Shown here: positions 43,608 to 53,229 of the stretch, piece after piece
Numbering within the stretch: the stretch's first letter is position 1
How the letters are laid out: every line of letters starts with the position of its first letter
Source of the DNA: Flavobacteriales bacterium
Lineage (GTDB): Bacteria > Bacteroidota > Bacteroidia > Flavobacteriales_G > Salibacteraceae
Length of the DNA: 64,000 bases
Assembly (NCBI GenBank): GCA_013204105.1
Contig: JABMOM010000003.1
Location: 1-64,000, forward strand
Direction of reading: 5' to 3'
Notes under the pieces: generated by a model
The model's input: the letters and a program-made list of their open reading frames with translations, nothing else
What the model was told of the DNA's origin: nothing
Database searches by the model: none
Program-made: the position numbers and the translations under genes

Positions 43608-46600
43608 TTACTGTTTGTTCCGTATCAAGGTCAAGTCCCCTCGCCACTCTACGTCTTCAGCATCGAGCGTACTTTCACGCCCTGTTACTACGTAGTAATA
43701 CGTGCCGTCTGGTTCTTTGCCTCCATCCCAGAACTGGGTGACGTCTTCGGTCTCGAAGACTTTGGTTCCCCATCTGTTATAGATCTTGATGTTGAACTCT
43801 TCGATGCCCTCGATCGTCCACTCAAACAGGTCGTTGTTATTGTCGCCGTTTGGTGTGAAGACGTTTGGCACAAAGAAGTTGGTGATACGGTCAGCCCTGA
43901 TCTTCACAACATGTGAGTCAATACACCTTCCGTTGTCCGCGATCAATGTCACGAAGTACGTTCCGATGTCCTCAAAGGTCCACGTCTGCGATTCACCTTT
44001 ATCCTCACCATACGTAGTGTATCGGTCAAAGGTCCAAGTGAATGTCAGCTTGCTGGTATCAGGACCACTCAAGTTGAAAAACTTCACCTCCAATGGAACG
44101 CTACCCGTAACCGCTCGGTCTGCAGCGATCTTGATGTCTGCATCTGTGCTGTCTGCAGCGAAGAATGCATTTGGACTAGGACGAACTTCTGTCTCAACCC
44201 GTGACCACTCACTTTCGCAACCGTACTCACTTACTTGAGTTCCGAAGATCACGGTTGGCATGTCCACCAACTCTCCATAGTAGAATGGGTTTCCTGCGCC
44301 CAACACTTCGAGGTCTTCAAAGGTTAGGATACTGTCAGGATTGCTGTATGTTCCATCCCAAGCATACCACTTGTAGGTGTTGCTCAAGAGTCCATCACCA
44401 CGAACCGTCCATCCTTCGCCTTGGCAGTAAGGACCACCTCCGAAGAGCTTAGGCTTAACCGGTGTGCGTGCAATTCGTACGTCCACGATCTCCTTGTTGT
44501 AGCAAGTTGTCAATGTATCGTACAGCTCGTAGCTGATCGTGTACAGACCCTCACCCAAATCATTTGGAATAAAGTAACCGTCGTGCAGTTCAACCATTGA
44601 TCCTCCCCAGACACCATCTGGTCGGGCGGTTGTTAAAATCACGCTGTCTAAAATGTTGTCACAGTATACACTGTCCGCTCCAAAGATGGAAGCATCTGGA
44701 AGTAGGTTGATGACCAAGTCTTCAGTACTACTGGTTCCACACTGACCATCGATCGAGTAGGTAATGCTGTACTTACCCGCTTTCAATCCAGCCGTATTGA
44801 AGTAATACTGACCTGGGTTGTTAGGATCCTCTTCCACGTTCTTACCCGTCCACTCTCCGAATGGATCCGCTTCGTAGTTGTTCAAGTGAATCAACACCTG
44901 CTCACCAGAACAAATCTTAGGAAGACTGTCAATGTCTGAGTTGTATTCGTTGATGACCCTAAAGGCAGCTGAATCTGTAAATACACATCCACTATCGTCT
45001 ACAGTATGGAAAATCAATACTGTATCTGGCGCTGAACTTGCGTAGGCGCTTGGGTCGAAAATACCGCTGCTTGTCACGTTCGGACCGCTCCATGTTCCAC
45101 CTGTTGAATAGCCTTCCAATTGCTCGGAGTTGCTAAACTTACAGAAAGGACCTTTGGTCAATACACGTGCATCTGGCAGACCCTTCACTCGGATCACACG
45201 CTGCGATGTATTCGCACAAACACCTTCTAAGATATACGTCACGATGATCGTACTGTCTCGTCCAAAGCCTGGATCGAGGATGTCTGGTGCGAAGACTCCA
45301 TCTACGGTATTCACGATACCTGGGCCTAGGAATGTTCCACCGGGCGTATAAGGAATCAAAGTATCCAATGGGTCGGTTGAACAGTATACTACTGTATCTA
45401 CGGTTCCGCCATTTAGAGGCTCGAAGGTCACGTTGAATTGATCAAAGACCTCAACTACAATCGTGTCGGTATTACCACATGTAGAACTGAGGTTACTCGT
45501 CACTACATAGGCGGTGGTTTGTTGCGGATTGATCCAAGGTTCTTGGCATTGGACACATCCAAAGTTCGTACCGACGGAAATCGGATCTCCATACAATACT
45601 GACCAGTAGAACGTATCTCCACCGTGCGCATTGAGCGTAATCGAATCCACGCTACATATTGCCGTATCCGGACCTAGGTAGGTGGTGGGTACGATGCGAA
45701 TGATGTAGTTGAAGATGTTAAAGCCCGTCACTGGACAGAAGTCATCTTCTACCGTAATGTTAAATGGTACGAATGTCTGATTCACAGGAACCGCACTCCA
45801 TTCGATGTGCACTGTATCTGGGTTGGTTCCATTGACTGACCAAGTAGCGCCAGGGAGCACCTGGTCAATGTTACAAGTGATCGTCAAACTATCGTTCGAA
45901 TATCCTCCTGATGTATCCAAGTCAAAGACCGCCACATCAAAAGCAAAGCTTTGTCCAACACAAACCTCAATCTCGCTGGGGCCAACTTGCGCACCTGTTC
46001 CACTTAGGTTCAGAACGCCATTGGTATCTTGCATAGGCGCAAGATTCGCACAAGAATCGATGACGATGAACTGCACGTCGCGCTGTGTAGTACTGATGCG
46101 GACACCTGATTCAGGGTCGTATTCAGAAACCTTCACGGCAATGGCGTAGTTGGCTGCAATTACGGATGCTGGCTTGAATGCTGTGAATTGAAGTTCACCG
46201 GTTGCATTGTTGATAGTAACGCCCGTCATTGGCTCAGTACCATACCAAGGCGTTTGGTAGTTAATGGGGTTAAATCCGGTAGTAGTATTATAACTCCCCA
46301 TTGCAGTATCCAACTCCCAATACAAGCTGTCTCCATCCTGCTCAACAATTCCCCAGTTATAGGTTACGTCCTGACCATCGCAGAAAAACGGAATTGGCTT
46401 GGTCGTAGTGAACAAGGGTGAACTGTTGTTACCAAAGGATTGCTCCTTAAGTGTAGTCCAAGACGCGACGGAAGGCTGGCTCACGTAGTTCACACCCGTA
46501 TTTCTCGCTCCACTGGCGTACAATAGGATAAATTCTGAACAAGTAGTTTGCGTCAATTCGCTTAGTACAAGCGTATCCCGCATGATTGTCCATTCGATGC

Positions 46601-46955
46601 CAAGCAGGCCAGTTTGCCAGCCGGCGACACACGAATTCATAAATGGCGCCATCGGCGCGCAAATCGGTGACACATCGATGAGCGTATCTGTTTGCGTAGA
46701 TCTATTGACTGAAAATCCCAAATCAGGACAAATGACTTGATAAGAAGTAGGGACTCCGGTAGAAGCGTTGGTCGGTGAGCCGTTAAACGCCGAACCACCG
46801 CAGTAACGCCAGAAATCCAACGTAACGACATAAGTATCAGCAACGATGTGCTCATAGGAAATATTCATCCCCATGATGTGTGTTGCTTGAGCCTTGTGTT
46901 GCAATCCAAAAATGGATGTCAGAATGAGGCCGAGAATGAGTGTTATCTTTTTCAT
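43608..46955 (-). CDS. Large secreted T9SS type-B cargo protein with tandem repeats
   Basis: The 1115-residue protein has a signal peptide (about 1-24, HKAQA). An N-module begins at THIMGMNISYEHIVAD (about 25-310), shared with the protein at 21264-23423. Then come beta domains and a series of related, Cys-containing repeats of about 85-100 residues (roughly 520-900). The repeats share a pattern of GG(T)W.G and a following F.P segment. A C-terminal type-B sorting domain occupies about 1027-1115 (FVPNVFTPNGDNNNDLFEW, KIYNRWGTKVFETED). It should be exported by the Por/type IX system. A terminator follows. Substrate or binding partner is unknown. Confidence 0.9.
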   Translation of the reverse strand: MKKITLILGLILTSIFGLQHKAQATHIMGMNISYEHIVADTYVVTLDFWRYCGGSAFNGSPTNASTGVPTSYQVICPDLGFSVNRSTQTDTLIDVSPICAPMAPFMNSCVAGWQTGLLGIEWTIMRDTLVLSELTQTTCSEFILLYASGARNTGVNYVSQPSVASWTTLKEQSFGNNSSPLFTTTKPIPFFCDGQDVTYNWGIVEQDGDSLYWELDTAMGSYNTTTGFNPINYQTPWYGTEPMTGVTINNATGELQFTAFKPASVIAANYAIAVKVSEYDPESGVRISTTQRDVQFIVIDSCANLAPMQDTNGVLNLSGTGAQVGPSEIEVCVGQSFAFDVAVFDLDTSGGYSNDSLTITCNIDQVLPGATWSVNGTNPDTVHIEWSAVPVNQTFVPFNITVEDDFCPVTGFNIFNYIIRIVPTTYLGPDTAICSVDSITLNAHGGDTFYWSVLYGDPISVGTNFGCVQCQEPWINPQQTTAYVVTSNLSSTCGNTDTIVVEVFDQFNVTFEPLNGGTVDTVVYCSTDPLDTLIPYTPGGTFLGPGIVNTVDGVFAPDILDPGFGRDSTIIVTYILEGVCANTSQRVIRVKGLPDARVLTKGPFCKFSNSEQLEGYSTGGTWSGPNVTSSGIFDPSAYASSAPDTVLIFHTVDDSGCVFTDSAAFRVINEYNSDIDSLPKICSGEQVLIHLNNYEADPFGEWTGKNVEEDPNNPGQYYFNTAGLKAGKYSITYSIDGQCGTSSTEDLVINLLPDASIFGADSVYCDNILDSVILTTARPDGVWGGSMVELHDGYFIPNDLGEGLYTISYELYDTLTTCYNKEIVDVRIARTPVKPKLFGGGPYCQGEGWTVRGDGLLSNTYKWYAWDGTYSNPDSILTFEDLEVLGAGNPFYYGELVDMPTVIFGTQVSEYGCESEWSRVETEVRPSPNAFFAADSTDADIKIAADRAVTGSVPLEVKFFNLSGPDTSKLTFTWTFDRYTTYGEDKGESQTWTFEDIGTYFVTLIADNGRCIDSHVVKIRADRITNFFVPNVFTPNGDNNNDLFEWTIEGIEEFNIKIYNRWGTKVFETEDVTQFWDGGKEPDGTYYYVVTGRESTLDAEDVEWRGDLTLIRNKQ

Positions 46956-47028
46956 AATTATTTATTGACTACTCCATAGATTGGTGAAAGCACCCAAAAG
47001 TTGCCTCGGTTCATAAAAATTCTCATTT

Positions 47029-48078
47029 ATGTACAACTTTGGGGCGGTGAAGATAATAATCATAGGCTCTGGTTTAGCAGGAATTGCGATCGCAGAGCGG
47101 TTCATGGCGGCTCGCTGCGATGTAACCGTGCTGTCAAATACTGCGCAAGCTTCGAGTACAGCAATTTCCACGGGGATGTACAACCCCCTTGTCTTTCGGC
47201 GATTGAACTTGAGTTGGATGATACAAGACCTGCTTCCTGAAATCCATTCTTTTTACGGGAGCATAGAAGAGAAGTTGGCAATTCCGATCAAAGAACCCAT
47301 CGAATTTGCCCGGCGAATTCCCAGCCAAGACTATCATCATCTGTGGGAGAAACGAGGCAGGGAAAAGCCCCTTTCGACCTACATGGGTCCAATAAAAGAT
47401 GGCTATGGTACAGTCAAGCATGCGGGAATGCTCGACTGCACCCTGCTCAAGGTGCAATACGAACGATACCTCCGTGCAGAAAATCGACTGATCGATAGAA
47501 GTTTTTCCTTCGATGAGCTTTCGTTCAAGGATGGACAAGTCTGCATTGCGGAGGGGAACTTTGATTTGGTCGTTTTTTGCGATGGGCCTTACGCGACACA
47601 AAACCCCTATTTCAATTGGCTTCCTTTCAAGCTATGCCAAGGTGAGTGGATCATCATTCAAACCGAGACTCCTTTAACGAGTCGGGTGCTAAACAACAAG
47701 GTCAATGTCATTCCCATGGGAGAAAATAGGTATAAACTCTCAAGCTCCTATGGCTGGGAAACACTGGACTGGCAACCGCAAGAAGAAGCCAAAAAAGACC
47801 TTTTGAGGGGCTTTGAGGACCTATTTGACGTTCCTTTCACCATCATAGAGCACCGCGCAGCTTTAAGGCCGACCGTCTCAGACCGTAGACCCTACCTTGG
47901 GAGACACCCTGAGCACAGGTCCCTGGCCATCTTCAATGGTTTGGGATCTAAAGGAGTGATGCTGGCGCCCTATTTCTCAAAACACTTGGCCTCTCATTTA
48001 CTGGAAGACACCCCCCTTATGCCGGAGGTAGACATCAAGCGACACTTGAAGCGTTTCCGCCACGCAAACGAAGGGTGA
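47029..48078 (+). CDS. FAD-dependent oxidoreductase of the DAO family
   Basis: The 349-residue protein begins with the FAD-binding Rossmann motif GSGLAGIAIAERF (residues 13-25). Its C-terminal GLGSKGVMLAPYFSKHLASH is typical of the D-amino-acid oxidase/DadA-like fold, which binds FAD a second time there. Substrate is unknown. ATG 47029 is the annotated start; GTG 47047 (18 bases later, VKIIIIGSGLAG) is a reasonable alternative. It is read on its own, upstream of trhO. Confidence 0.82.
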   Translation: MYNFGAVKIIIIGSGLAGIAIAERFMAARCDVTVLSNTAQASSTAISTGMYNPLVFRRLNLSWMIQDLLPEIHSFYGSIEEKLAIPIKEPIEFARRIPSQDYHHLWEKRGREKPLSTYMGPIKDGYGTVKHAGMLDCTLLKVQYERYLRAENRLIDRSFSFDELSFKDGQVCIAEGNFDLVVFCDGPYATQNPYFNWLPFKLCQGEWIIIQTETPLTSRVLNNKVNVIPMGENRYKLSSSYGWETLDWQPQEEAKKDLLRGFEDLFDVPFTIIEHRAALRPTVSDRRPYLGRHPEHRSLAIFNGLGSKGVMLAPYFSKHLASHLLEDTPLMPEVDIKRHLKRFRHANEG

Positions 48079-48110
48079 TCCCCATCAGATTTTTGAAGTG
48101 AAATTGACGT

Positions 48111-48118
48111 TATTTTTG
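48111..48118 (+). promoter_or_regulatory. -7 element of trhO, 4 nt before its ATG
   Basis: TATTTTTG is an exact TAnnTTTG match, followed by CACC and ATG (48123). A TTTTG at 48091-48095 is 15 nt upstream, short for a -33 element. Confidence 0.55.
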
Positions 48119-48122
48119 CACC

Positions 48123-49181
48123 ATGCCTTTGCACAACAGAATTGACAAGCGTGTCCTGAAGGAAATGATCGAGAAGGATCCGACGCAGCGACGGACCGTA
48201 TCGTTCTATAGATACGTTCAAATCGACAATCCTGACACCTATCGCGACCAGCTTTACCGTGATTGGGAAGCCATGGGTTGCATGGGTCGCATCTATTTGG
48301 CCGGGGAAGGAATCAACGCTCAAATGAATGTCCCCATCGATCAATGGAACATTTTCATTGAGCACTTGAGTGCGGATGAGAAACTCAACAATGTTCCTCT
48401 TAAGATCGCAGTGGAAGACGACAACAAATCCTTTTACAAGCTGAAGATCAAGGTCCGGAAAAAGATTGTCGCAGACGGCTTGGACGATAAGACCTTTAAT
48501 CCTTGGGACACCGGAAACCATCTTTCGGCAGTCGAATTCAACGAGGCCTTAGAGAACGGCGCAATCGTGATCGATATGCGCAATCACTATGAAAGCGAAG
48601 TCGGACATTTCAAGGGAGCCATTACCCCGGACGCGGATACCTTCCGTCAAGAATTGAAGATGGTAGAGGGAATGCTGGAGGGAAAAGAAGAGAAGAAGAT
48701 TTTGATGTACTGCACGGGAGGTATTCGTTGTGAAAAAGCCAGCGCCTATTTCAAGCACCTCGGGTTCAAAGATGTAAACCAACTCAAAGGCGGCATCATT
48801 GAGTACGCACATCAAGTAGAAGAACAAGGATTGCAGAACAACTACGTCGGTAAGAATTTTGTCTTCGATGAGCGGCTCGGTGAGCGCATTTCAGATGAGG
48901 TGATCGCCCATTGCCATCAGTGCGGGGAGCCTTGTGATTCCCACACCAACTGCGACAACCTAGAATGCCACATTCTCTTCATTCAATGTGATGCCTGTAA
49001 AGCGAAATACGAGAACTGTTGTTCTACCGAATGCCAGGAAGTGATTCACCTCCCTGAGGAAGAACAACGGGAGCGTCGGAAGCACAAGCAACCGAAGAAA
49101 GATGCGAGAAACGTCTTCAAAAAAGGTAGGTTTCAAGACCGCATGCAGGAGCTGAAATCTGAAGTTTCAGCATCCAGTTAA
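48123..49181 (+). CDS. trhO: tRNA uridine-34 hydroxylase (rhodanese-domain, TrhO/YceA type)
   Basis: TrhO, with oxygen, hydroxylates U34 of some tRNAs to 5-hydroxyuridine, the start of the 5-methoxyuridine modification. The 352-residue protein has an N-terminal ferredoxin-like half (about 20-120), a rhodanese domain with the active-site loop YCTGGIRCEKAS (Cys near 197), and a Cys-rich zinc-site-like tail (CHQCGEPC, CDNLECH, CDACKAKYENCC). Length is as in E. coli YceA with a basic extension (RKHKQPKKD). A palindrome lies between it and purH. Confidence 0.92.
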   Translation: MPLHNRIDKRVLKEMIEKDPTQRRTVSFYRYVQIDNPDTYRDQLYRDWEAMGCMGRIYLAGEGINAQMNVPIDQWNIFIEHLSADEKLNNVPLKIAVEDDNKSFYKLKIKVRKKIVADGLDDKTFNPWDTGNHLSAVEFNEALENGAIVIDMRNHYESEVGHFKGAITPDADTFRQELKMVEGMLEGKEEKKILMYCTGGIRCEKASAYFKHLGFKDVNQLKGGIIEYAHQVEEQGLQNNYVGKNFVFDERLGERISDEVIAHCHQCGEPCDSHTNCDNLECHILFIQCDACKAKYENCCSTECQEVIHLPEEEQRERRKHKQPKKDARNVFKKGRFQDRMQELKSEVSASS

Positions 49182-49191
49182 ATGTGAATAA

Positions 49192-49212
49192 ACGAGGATA
49201 AAAATTCCTCGT
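49192..49212. promoter_or_regulatory. Palindrome upstream of purH
   Basis: ACGAGGA (49192-49198) and TCCTCGT (49206-49212) form a perfect 7-bp inverted repeat separated by TAAAAAT. Its right arm ends 18 nt before a weak -7-like TAATATTG (49231-49238), so it would overlap a -33 region. It could equally be a weak hairpin ending trhO. There is no T-run after it. Confidence 0.4.
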
Positions 49213-49273
49213 CAGGCCAATCTGATTGGGTAATATTGCACCTTATTCAGCAAAGCCAATTTCCCAATCCAGT

Positions 49274-50773
49274 ATGAAAGAGATTCGAACGGCCTTAGTA
49301 TCAGTATTTAGCAAAGACGGCCTGGATGAAATCGCTCAACTCCTACACGAACGTGGGGTCACTATCTATTCAACAGGTGGCACAGCCAAGTTCTTCATAG
49401 ACAAGGGCATTCCAGTCGTTGAAGTAGAATCCATCACCGATTACCCATCCATCCTCGGAGGCCGGGTTAAGACCCTCCACCCGAAAGTGTTTGGCGGAAT
49501 ACTTGGCCGGTCTTCCGTGGCTTCTGATCAAGCCGAACTAAAGGAGTACGCCATTCCAACGCTTGATCTTGTAGTCGTTGATTTATACCCCTTTGAAGAC
49601 ACGGTTCGATCTGGGGCGAGCGACGCGGACATCATCGAGAAGATCGACATTGGAGGCATTTCCTTGATCCGCGCTGGAGCCAAGAACTTCAATGATGTGT
49701 GTATCATTCCTTCCAAGCATCAGTACGCCGATCTCGTCAGCATACTGAAGAATGGAGGAAGCACTGATATAAGCATGCGTAAGAATCTCGCGTCGAAAGC
49801 TTTTGAGGTTACGAAACTGTACGATAGCGCCATTTCGTCTTACTTCCTTGGTGAAGATTGGAGCAATGAGCGTAAGGCGCTTCGCTATGGAGAAAATCCG
49901 CATCAACAAGGTTCATTTGTGGGGAACATCAATGCATTTGTGGAGCAATTGCACGGCAAGGAGTTGTCTTACAACAACCTTCTTGACGTAGACTCCGCCA
50001 TTCGACTGATCCGCGACTTTAAAAACGAGGGCCCTTCCTTTGCCGTGATCAAGCACAACAACGCTTGTGGGTTTGCAACGCGCGGCGATGCGAAAACTGC
50101 CTACCTAGATGCACTTGCGGGGGATCCGGTAAGCGCTTTCGGCGGCATCATCGTGACCAACACGACCATCGACATGGCATCTGCGGAAGAGATCAACAAA
50201 CTGTTTTGCGAAGTCGTGATCGCACCAGGCTATGAGGACGATGCATTGACACTCTTAAAAAGCAAGAAGAATCGAATCATCCTCGTAGACAAGCTCCACG
50301 ACTTCCCAACAAAATCCGTTCGATCTGTCCTTCACGGCGTGCTCGAACAAGACATCGACGGAAAGATTGTGCAGTCAACTGAGCTTCGAAACGTGACCAA
50401 GCGGCAAGCGACGGCTGAAGAAGTAGAAGACCTTTTGTTTGCCAACAAGTTGGTAAAACACACCAAGTCAAACACTATCGTCATTGCTAAGAACAAGCAA
50501 TTGGTGGCAAGCGGTGTAGGTCAGACATCACGGGTTGATGCGTTGAAGCAAGCGATTACGAAAGCGAAAAACTTTGGCTTTGAGGTCAAAGGTTGCGTAA
50601 TGGCGAGCGATGCGTTTTTCCCATTCCCAGATTGCGTTGAAATCGGAAACAATGAAGGCATCAAGGCCGTCATTCAACCCGGAGGATCAATGCGAGATCA
50701 GGAATCAATAGACTATTGCAACAACCATAACATGGCCATGGTAATGACCGGCATACGCCATTTCCGTCATTAA
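49274..50773 (+). CDS. purH: Bifunctional AICAR transformylase / IMP cyclohydrolase
   Basis: PurH carries out the last two steps of IMP synthesis. The 499-residue protein has the N-terminal IMP cyclohydrolase domain (about 1-200, TALVSVFSKDGLDEIAQLL, ILGGRVKTLHPKVFGGIL, DLVVVDLYPFEDTV) and the C-terminal transformylase domain (KHNNACGFAT, DPVSAFGGIIVTN, CVMASDAFFPFPDCVE, QPGGSMRDQESIDYCN). ATG 49274 is chosen as the family N-terminus; an upstream in-frame start at 49226 would add 16 non-conserved residues. It ends 70 nt before mreB. Confidence 0.97.
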   Translation: MKEIRTALVSVFSKDGLDEIAQLLHERGVTIYSTGGTAKFFIDKGIPVVEVESITDYPSILGGRVKTLHPKVFGGILGRSSVASDQAELKEYAIPTLDLVVVDLYPFEDTVRSGASDADIIEKIDIGGISLIRAGAKNFNDVCIIPSKHQYADLVSILKNGGSTDISMRKNLASKAFEVTKLYDSAISSYFLGEDWSNERKALRYGENPHQQGSFVGNINAFVEQLHGKELSYNNLLDVDSAIRLIRDFKNEGPSFAVIKHNNACGFATRGDAKTAYLDALAGDPVSAFGGIIVTNTTIDMASAEEINKLFCEVVIAPGYEDDALTLLKSKKNRIILVDKLHDFPTKSVRSVLHGVLEQDIDGKIVQSTELRNVTKRQATAEEVEDLLFANKLVKHTKSNTIVIAKNKQLVASGVGQTSRVDALKQAITKAKNFGFEVKGCVMASDAFFPFPDCVEIGNNEGIKAVIQPGGSMRDQESIDYCNNHNMAMVMTGIRHFRH

Positions 50774-50780
50774 GGGCCCG

Positions 50781-50810
50781 TTGAAGCGATGAGAATAAAA
50801 AGTACTTTTA
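50781..50810 (+). promoter_or_regulatory. Promoter of mreB
   Basis: TTG (50781-50783), a 19-nt spacer and TACTTTTA (50802-50810 region, TAnnTTT with A in place of the last G) lie just after purH. A purine-rich GGAGG-type stretch (about 50829-50834) precedes the mreB ATG by about 10 nt, a rare true Shine-Dalgarno-like site in this window. Confidence 0.5.
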
Positions 50811-50843
50811 GCAAACTTTGACTTTGAGCGGAGGCAGATAACT

Positions 50844-51866
50844 ATGGGCTTGTTCAACATATTCACAGAAGAGATTGCGATCGACCTCGGAACGGCGAAT
50901 ACGATCATCATTCACAACGATAAAGTTGTGGTGGATGAACCGTCGATTGTCGCAGAAGATCGTTCTACCAAAAAAATCATTGCCGTCGGTCGACAAGCCA
51001 TGCTGATGCACGGCAAGACCCATGAAAACATTCGCACCATCCGTCCGCTGAAGGACGGTGTGATCGCGGATTTTCACGCTGCGGAACAGATGATTCGAGG
51101 CATGATCAAGATGATCAATTACGGCAATCGCCTTTTCACACCTAGTCTCAAGATGGTGATCTGTATCCCATCCGGAATTACAGAAGTGGAAAAGCGCGCG
51201 GTAAAGGATTCAGCCGAACACGCTGGCGCCAAAGAGGTCTACCTCATCCATGAACCAATGGCCGCTGCCATCGGTATCGGTATCGACGTAGAAGAGCCTA
51301 TGGGCAACATGATCATTGACATCGGAGGAGGTACCAGCGAGATCGCCGTTATCGCCCTGGGAGGAATCGTTTGTGACAAATCGATCCGCGTGGCTGGGGA
51401 TGAATTCACGAGCGACATCGAAGATTACATGCGACGTCAGCACAACATTCTCATCGGAGAGAGAACTGCGGAGCGCATCAAAATCGAAGTCGGAGCTGCC
51501 ATCACGGAACTCGATGATCCACCCGAGGACATGGCGGTGCACGGCAGGGACTTAATGACCGGTATTCCTAAGGAGATCACTGTATCCTATGTAGAGATCG
51601 GACACGCTTTAGACAAGTCTATTTCCAAGATTGAAGAAGCGATATTAAGTGCGCTTGAAATGACCCCGCCCGAACTTTCAGCTGACATCTACCGTACGGG
51701 TATATATCTCGCAGGAGGGGGATCGATGTTGCGTGGTCTAGACAAGCGAATCAGCATGAAGACCAAGCTTCCCGTGCACGTAGCCGAGGATCCTCTGCGT
51801 GCCGTGGCTCGAGGAACCGGGATCGCATTGAAGAATGCACACCGCTTCCCATTCTTGATGAGGTAA
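50844..51866 (+). CDS. mreB: Rod-shape-determining actin homologue MreB
   Basis: MreB forms membrane-bound filaments that guide cell-wall elongation. The 340-residue protein has the actin-fold phosphate motifs DLGTANTIIIHN (about 14-25) and IIDIGGGTSEIAVIALGG, the RPLKDGVIADF connector and the ALARGTGIAL-type AVARGTGIAL C-terminal motif. A promoter and a Shine-Dalgarno-like site lie upstream. It heads mreB-mreC-mreD-mrdA-rodA. Confidence 0.97.
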   Translation: MGLFNIFTEEIAIDLGTANTIIIHNDKVVVDEPSIVAEDRSTKKIIAVGRQAMLMHGKTHENIRTIRPLKDGVIADFHAAEQMIRGMIKMINYGNRLFTPSLKMVICIPSGITEVEKRAVKDSAEHAGAKEVYLIHEPMAAAIGIGIDVEEPMGNMIIDIGGGTSEIAVIALGGIVCDKSIRVAGDEFTSDIEDYMRRQHNILIGERTAERIKIEVGAAITELDDPPEDMAVHGRDLMTGIPKEITVSYVEIGHALDKSISKIEEAILSALEMTPPELSADIYRTGIYLAGGGSMLRGLDKRISMKTKLPVHVAEDPLRAVARGTGIALKNAHRFPFLMR

Positions 51867-51901
51867 TTGGCCTCGCCGGCTGGAAAAGCGTATGACTGAG
51901 T

Positions 51902-52702
51902 ATGAGAAACTTCCTTCAGTTCATTTGGAACAACCAATTCACGTTGCTATTCTTCCTGTTGCAATTCATTGGCTTTGCACTACTTACGACCAATAATGGA
52001 TTTCACAACAGTAAGATCCAGACCGCGTCCACTTCCATTTCCGGAAACGTTGCCGACATCCGAGATTCCTATTCTCAATACCTCGGTCTGAAGGAAGAGA
52101 ATGAAAAACTCCTCGAAGAGAACAAACGTTTGAAGGAGCGCATCAGCAGTCGCGAAGGAAAAAACAGGAACCAGAAGCTCCCTTTCATTTATCAAACGGC
52201 CCATGCGATCAACAGCACCTATAGTCTGGGGAATAACTTTCTCATTTTAGACAAGGGGGCTTCAGAAGGCGTTACTACACAGCAAGCGGTCGTCGGCCCA
52301 CAAGGCATCATAGGCGTCATACACAGCGTAAGTGATCACTACAGCACGGTGATGCCTGTCATTCATTCCCAGTCTACCGTCAGCTGTAAATTGAAAAAGA
52401 ACAACTATTTCGGACTGCTGAAGTGGCAGGGTAAAGACGACCGCTTGGCCGTTCTTGAAGACATTCCGAATCACATTGGCGTATTCACAGGAGATTCGAT
52501 CGTCACACGAGGTGGAGAGGGCATCTTCCCGTCTGGCATCCTTGTAGGAAAAGCGCTGAGCTCTGAAAAGAATGAAGCTTCCGGCTTTCAAGCGGTGACG
52601 GTCGAGCTGGCTACCGATTTTAGAAAGGTTTACAACGTTTACTTATTGGAGAACAAAGGAAAACCAGAGGTCGACAGCCTCATCCAAATCATGGCAGAAT
52701 GA
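51902..52702 (+). CDS. mreC: Rod-shape-determining protein MreC
   Basis: The 266-residue periplasmic scaffold of the elongasome has one N-terminal membrane helix (about 12-30, FTLLFFLLQFIGFALL). A coiled coil (about 55-85, EENEKLLEENKRLKERISSRE) and the MreC beta-core follow (LDKGASEGVTTQQAVVGPQGIIGVI, GDSIVTRGGEGIFPSGILVGK). It starts 35 nt after mreB and overlaps mreD by 4 bp. Confidence 0.96.
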   Translation: MRNFLQFIWNNQFTLLFFLLQFIGFALLTTNNGFHNSKIQTASTSISGNVADIRDSYSQYLGLKEENEKLLEENKRLKERISSREGKNRNQKLPFIYQTAHAINSTYSLGNNFLILDKGASEGVTTQQAVVGPQGIIGVIHSVSDHYSTVMPVIHSQSTVSCKLKKNNYFGLLKWQGKDDRLAVLEDIPNHIGVFTGDSIVTRGGEGIFPSGILVGKALSSEKNEASGFQAVTVELATDFRKVYNVYLLENKGKPEVDSLIQIMAE

Positions 52703-53229
52703 ACAGGGAATTGATCTCACATATCATTCGCTTTATACTATTGATCGTCGTTCAGGTCTTCCTGCTGAACAATGTGCACTTCTCAGGCATGATCAACCCG
52801 TACATCTATATCTACTTTCTGCTGGTGCTGCCTGTCGACTTTTCCCCGAATGCTGGATTATTCCTTGCGTTTGTGCTGGGTCTTACAATCGATCTTTTTT
52901 CACACACCTTGGGCATGCACACGATTGCGTCTGTCTTCTTTGCCTATGGAAGGCCCTACGTATTAAGGTATATGGCGCCGAGAGATGGATATGAATTTAC
53001 GCGTACGATCAGCATCCGTCAGATGGGGTGGCTTTGGTTCTTAACCTTTTCAACCATCATGATCTTCTTACATCACTTTGTCCTCTTTTTTATTGAGACT
53101 TTCCGCATGAGTGGATTGGGATTTACGTTTGGGAAATCAATCGGCAGTACAGCCATTACCTTGTTCTTGATCGTCGTTGTCCAACTCTTATTCACACGGC
53201 CTCCAAAGTCGAGCTTGGGCTATGAATAA
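52699..53229 (+). CDS. mreD: Rod-shape-determining membrane protein MreD
   Basis: The 176-residue protein has five or so membrane helices and the MreD signature of LFLAFVLGLTIDLFSHTLGMHTIASVF. It overlaps mreC by 4 bp and mrdA by 8 bp, so the genes are translationally coupled. Function rests mainly on position and membrane topology, since MreD sequences are weakly conserved. Confidence 0.92.
   Translation: MNRELISHIIRFILLIVVQVFLLNNVHFSGMINPYIYIYFLLVLPVDFSPNAGLFLAFVLGLTIDLFSHTLGMHTIASVFFAYGRPYVLRYMAPRDGYEFTRTISIRQMGWLWFLTFSTIMIFLHHFVLFFIETFRMSGLGFTFGKSIGSTAITLFLIVVVQLLFTRPPKSSLGYE

Noticed and set aside
47029-47052. GTG 47047 as the start of the FAD oxidoreductase
   Set aside because: Its upstream CAACTTTG is only a near match to the -7 element, and ATG 47029 gives an equally good N-terminus. 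Left as an alternative, not used.
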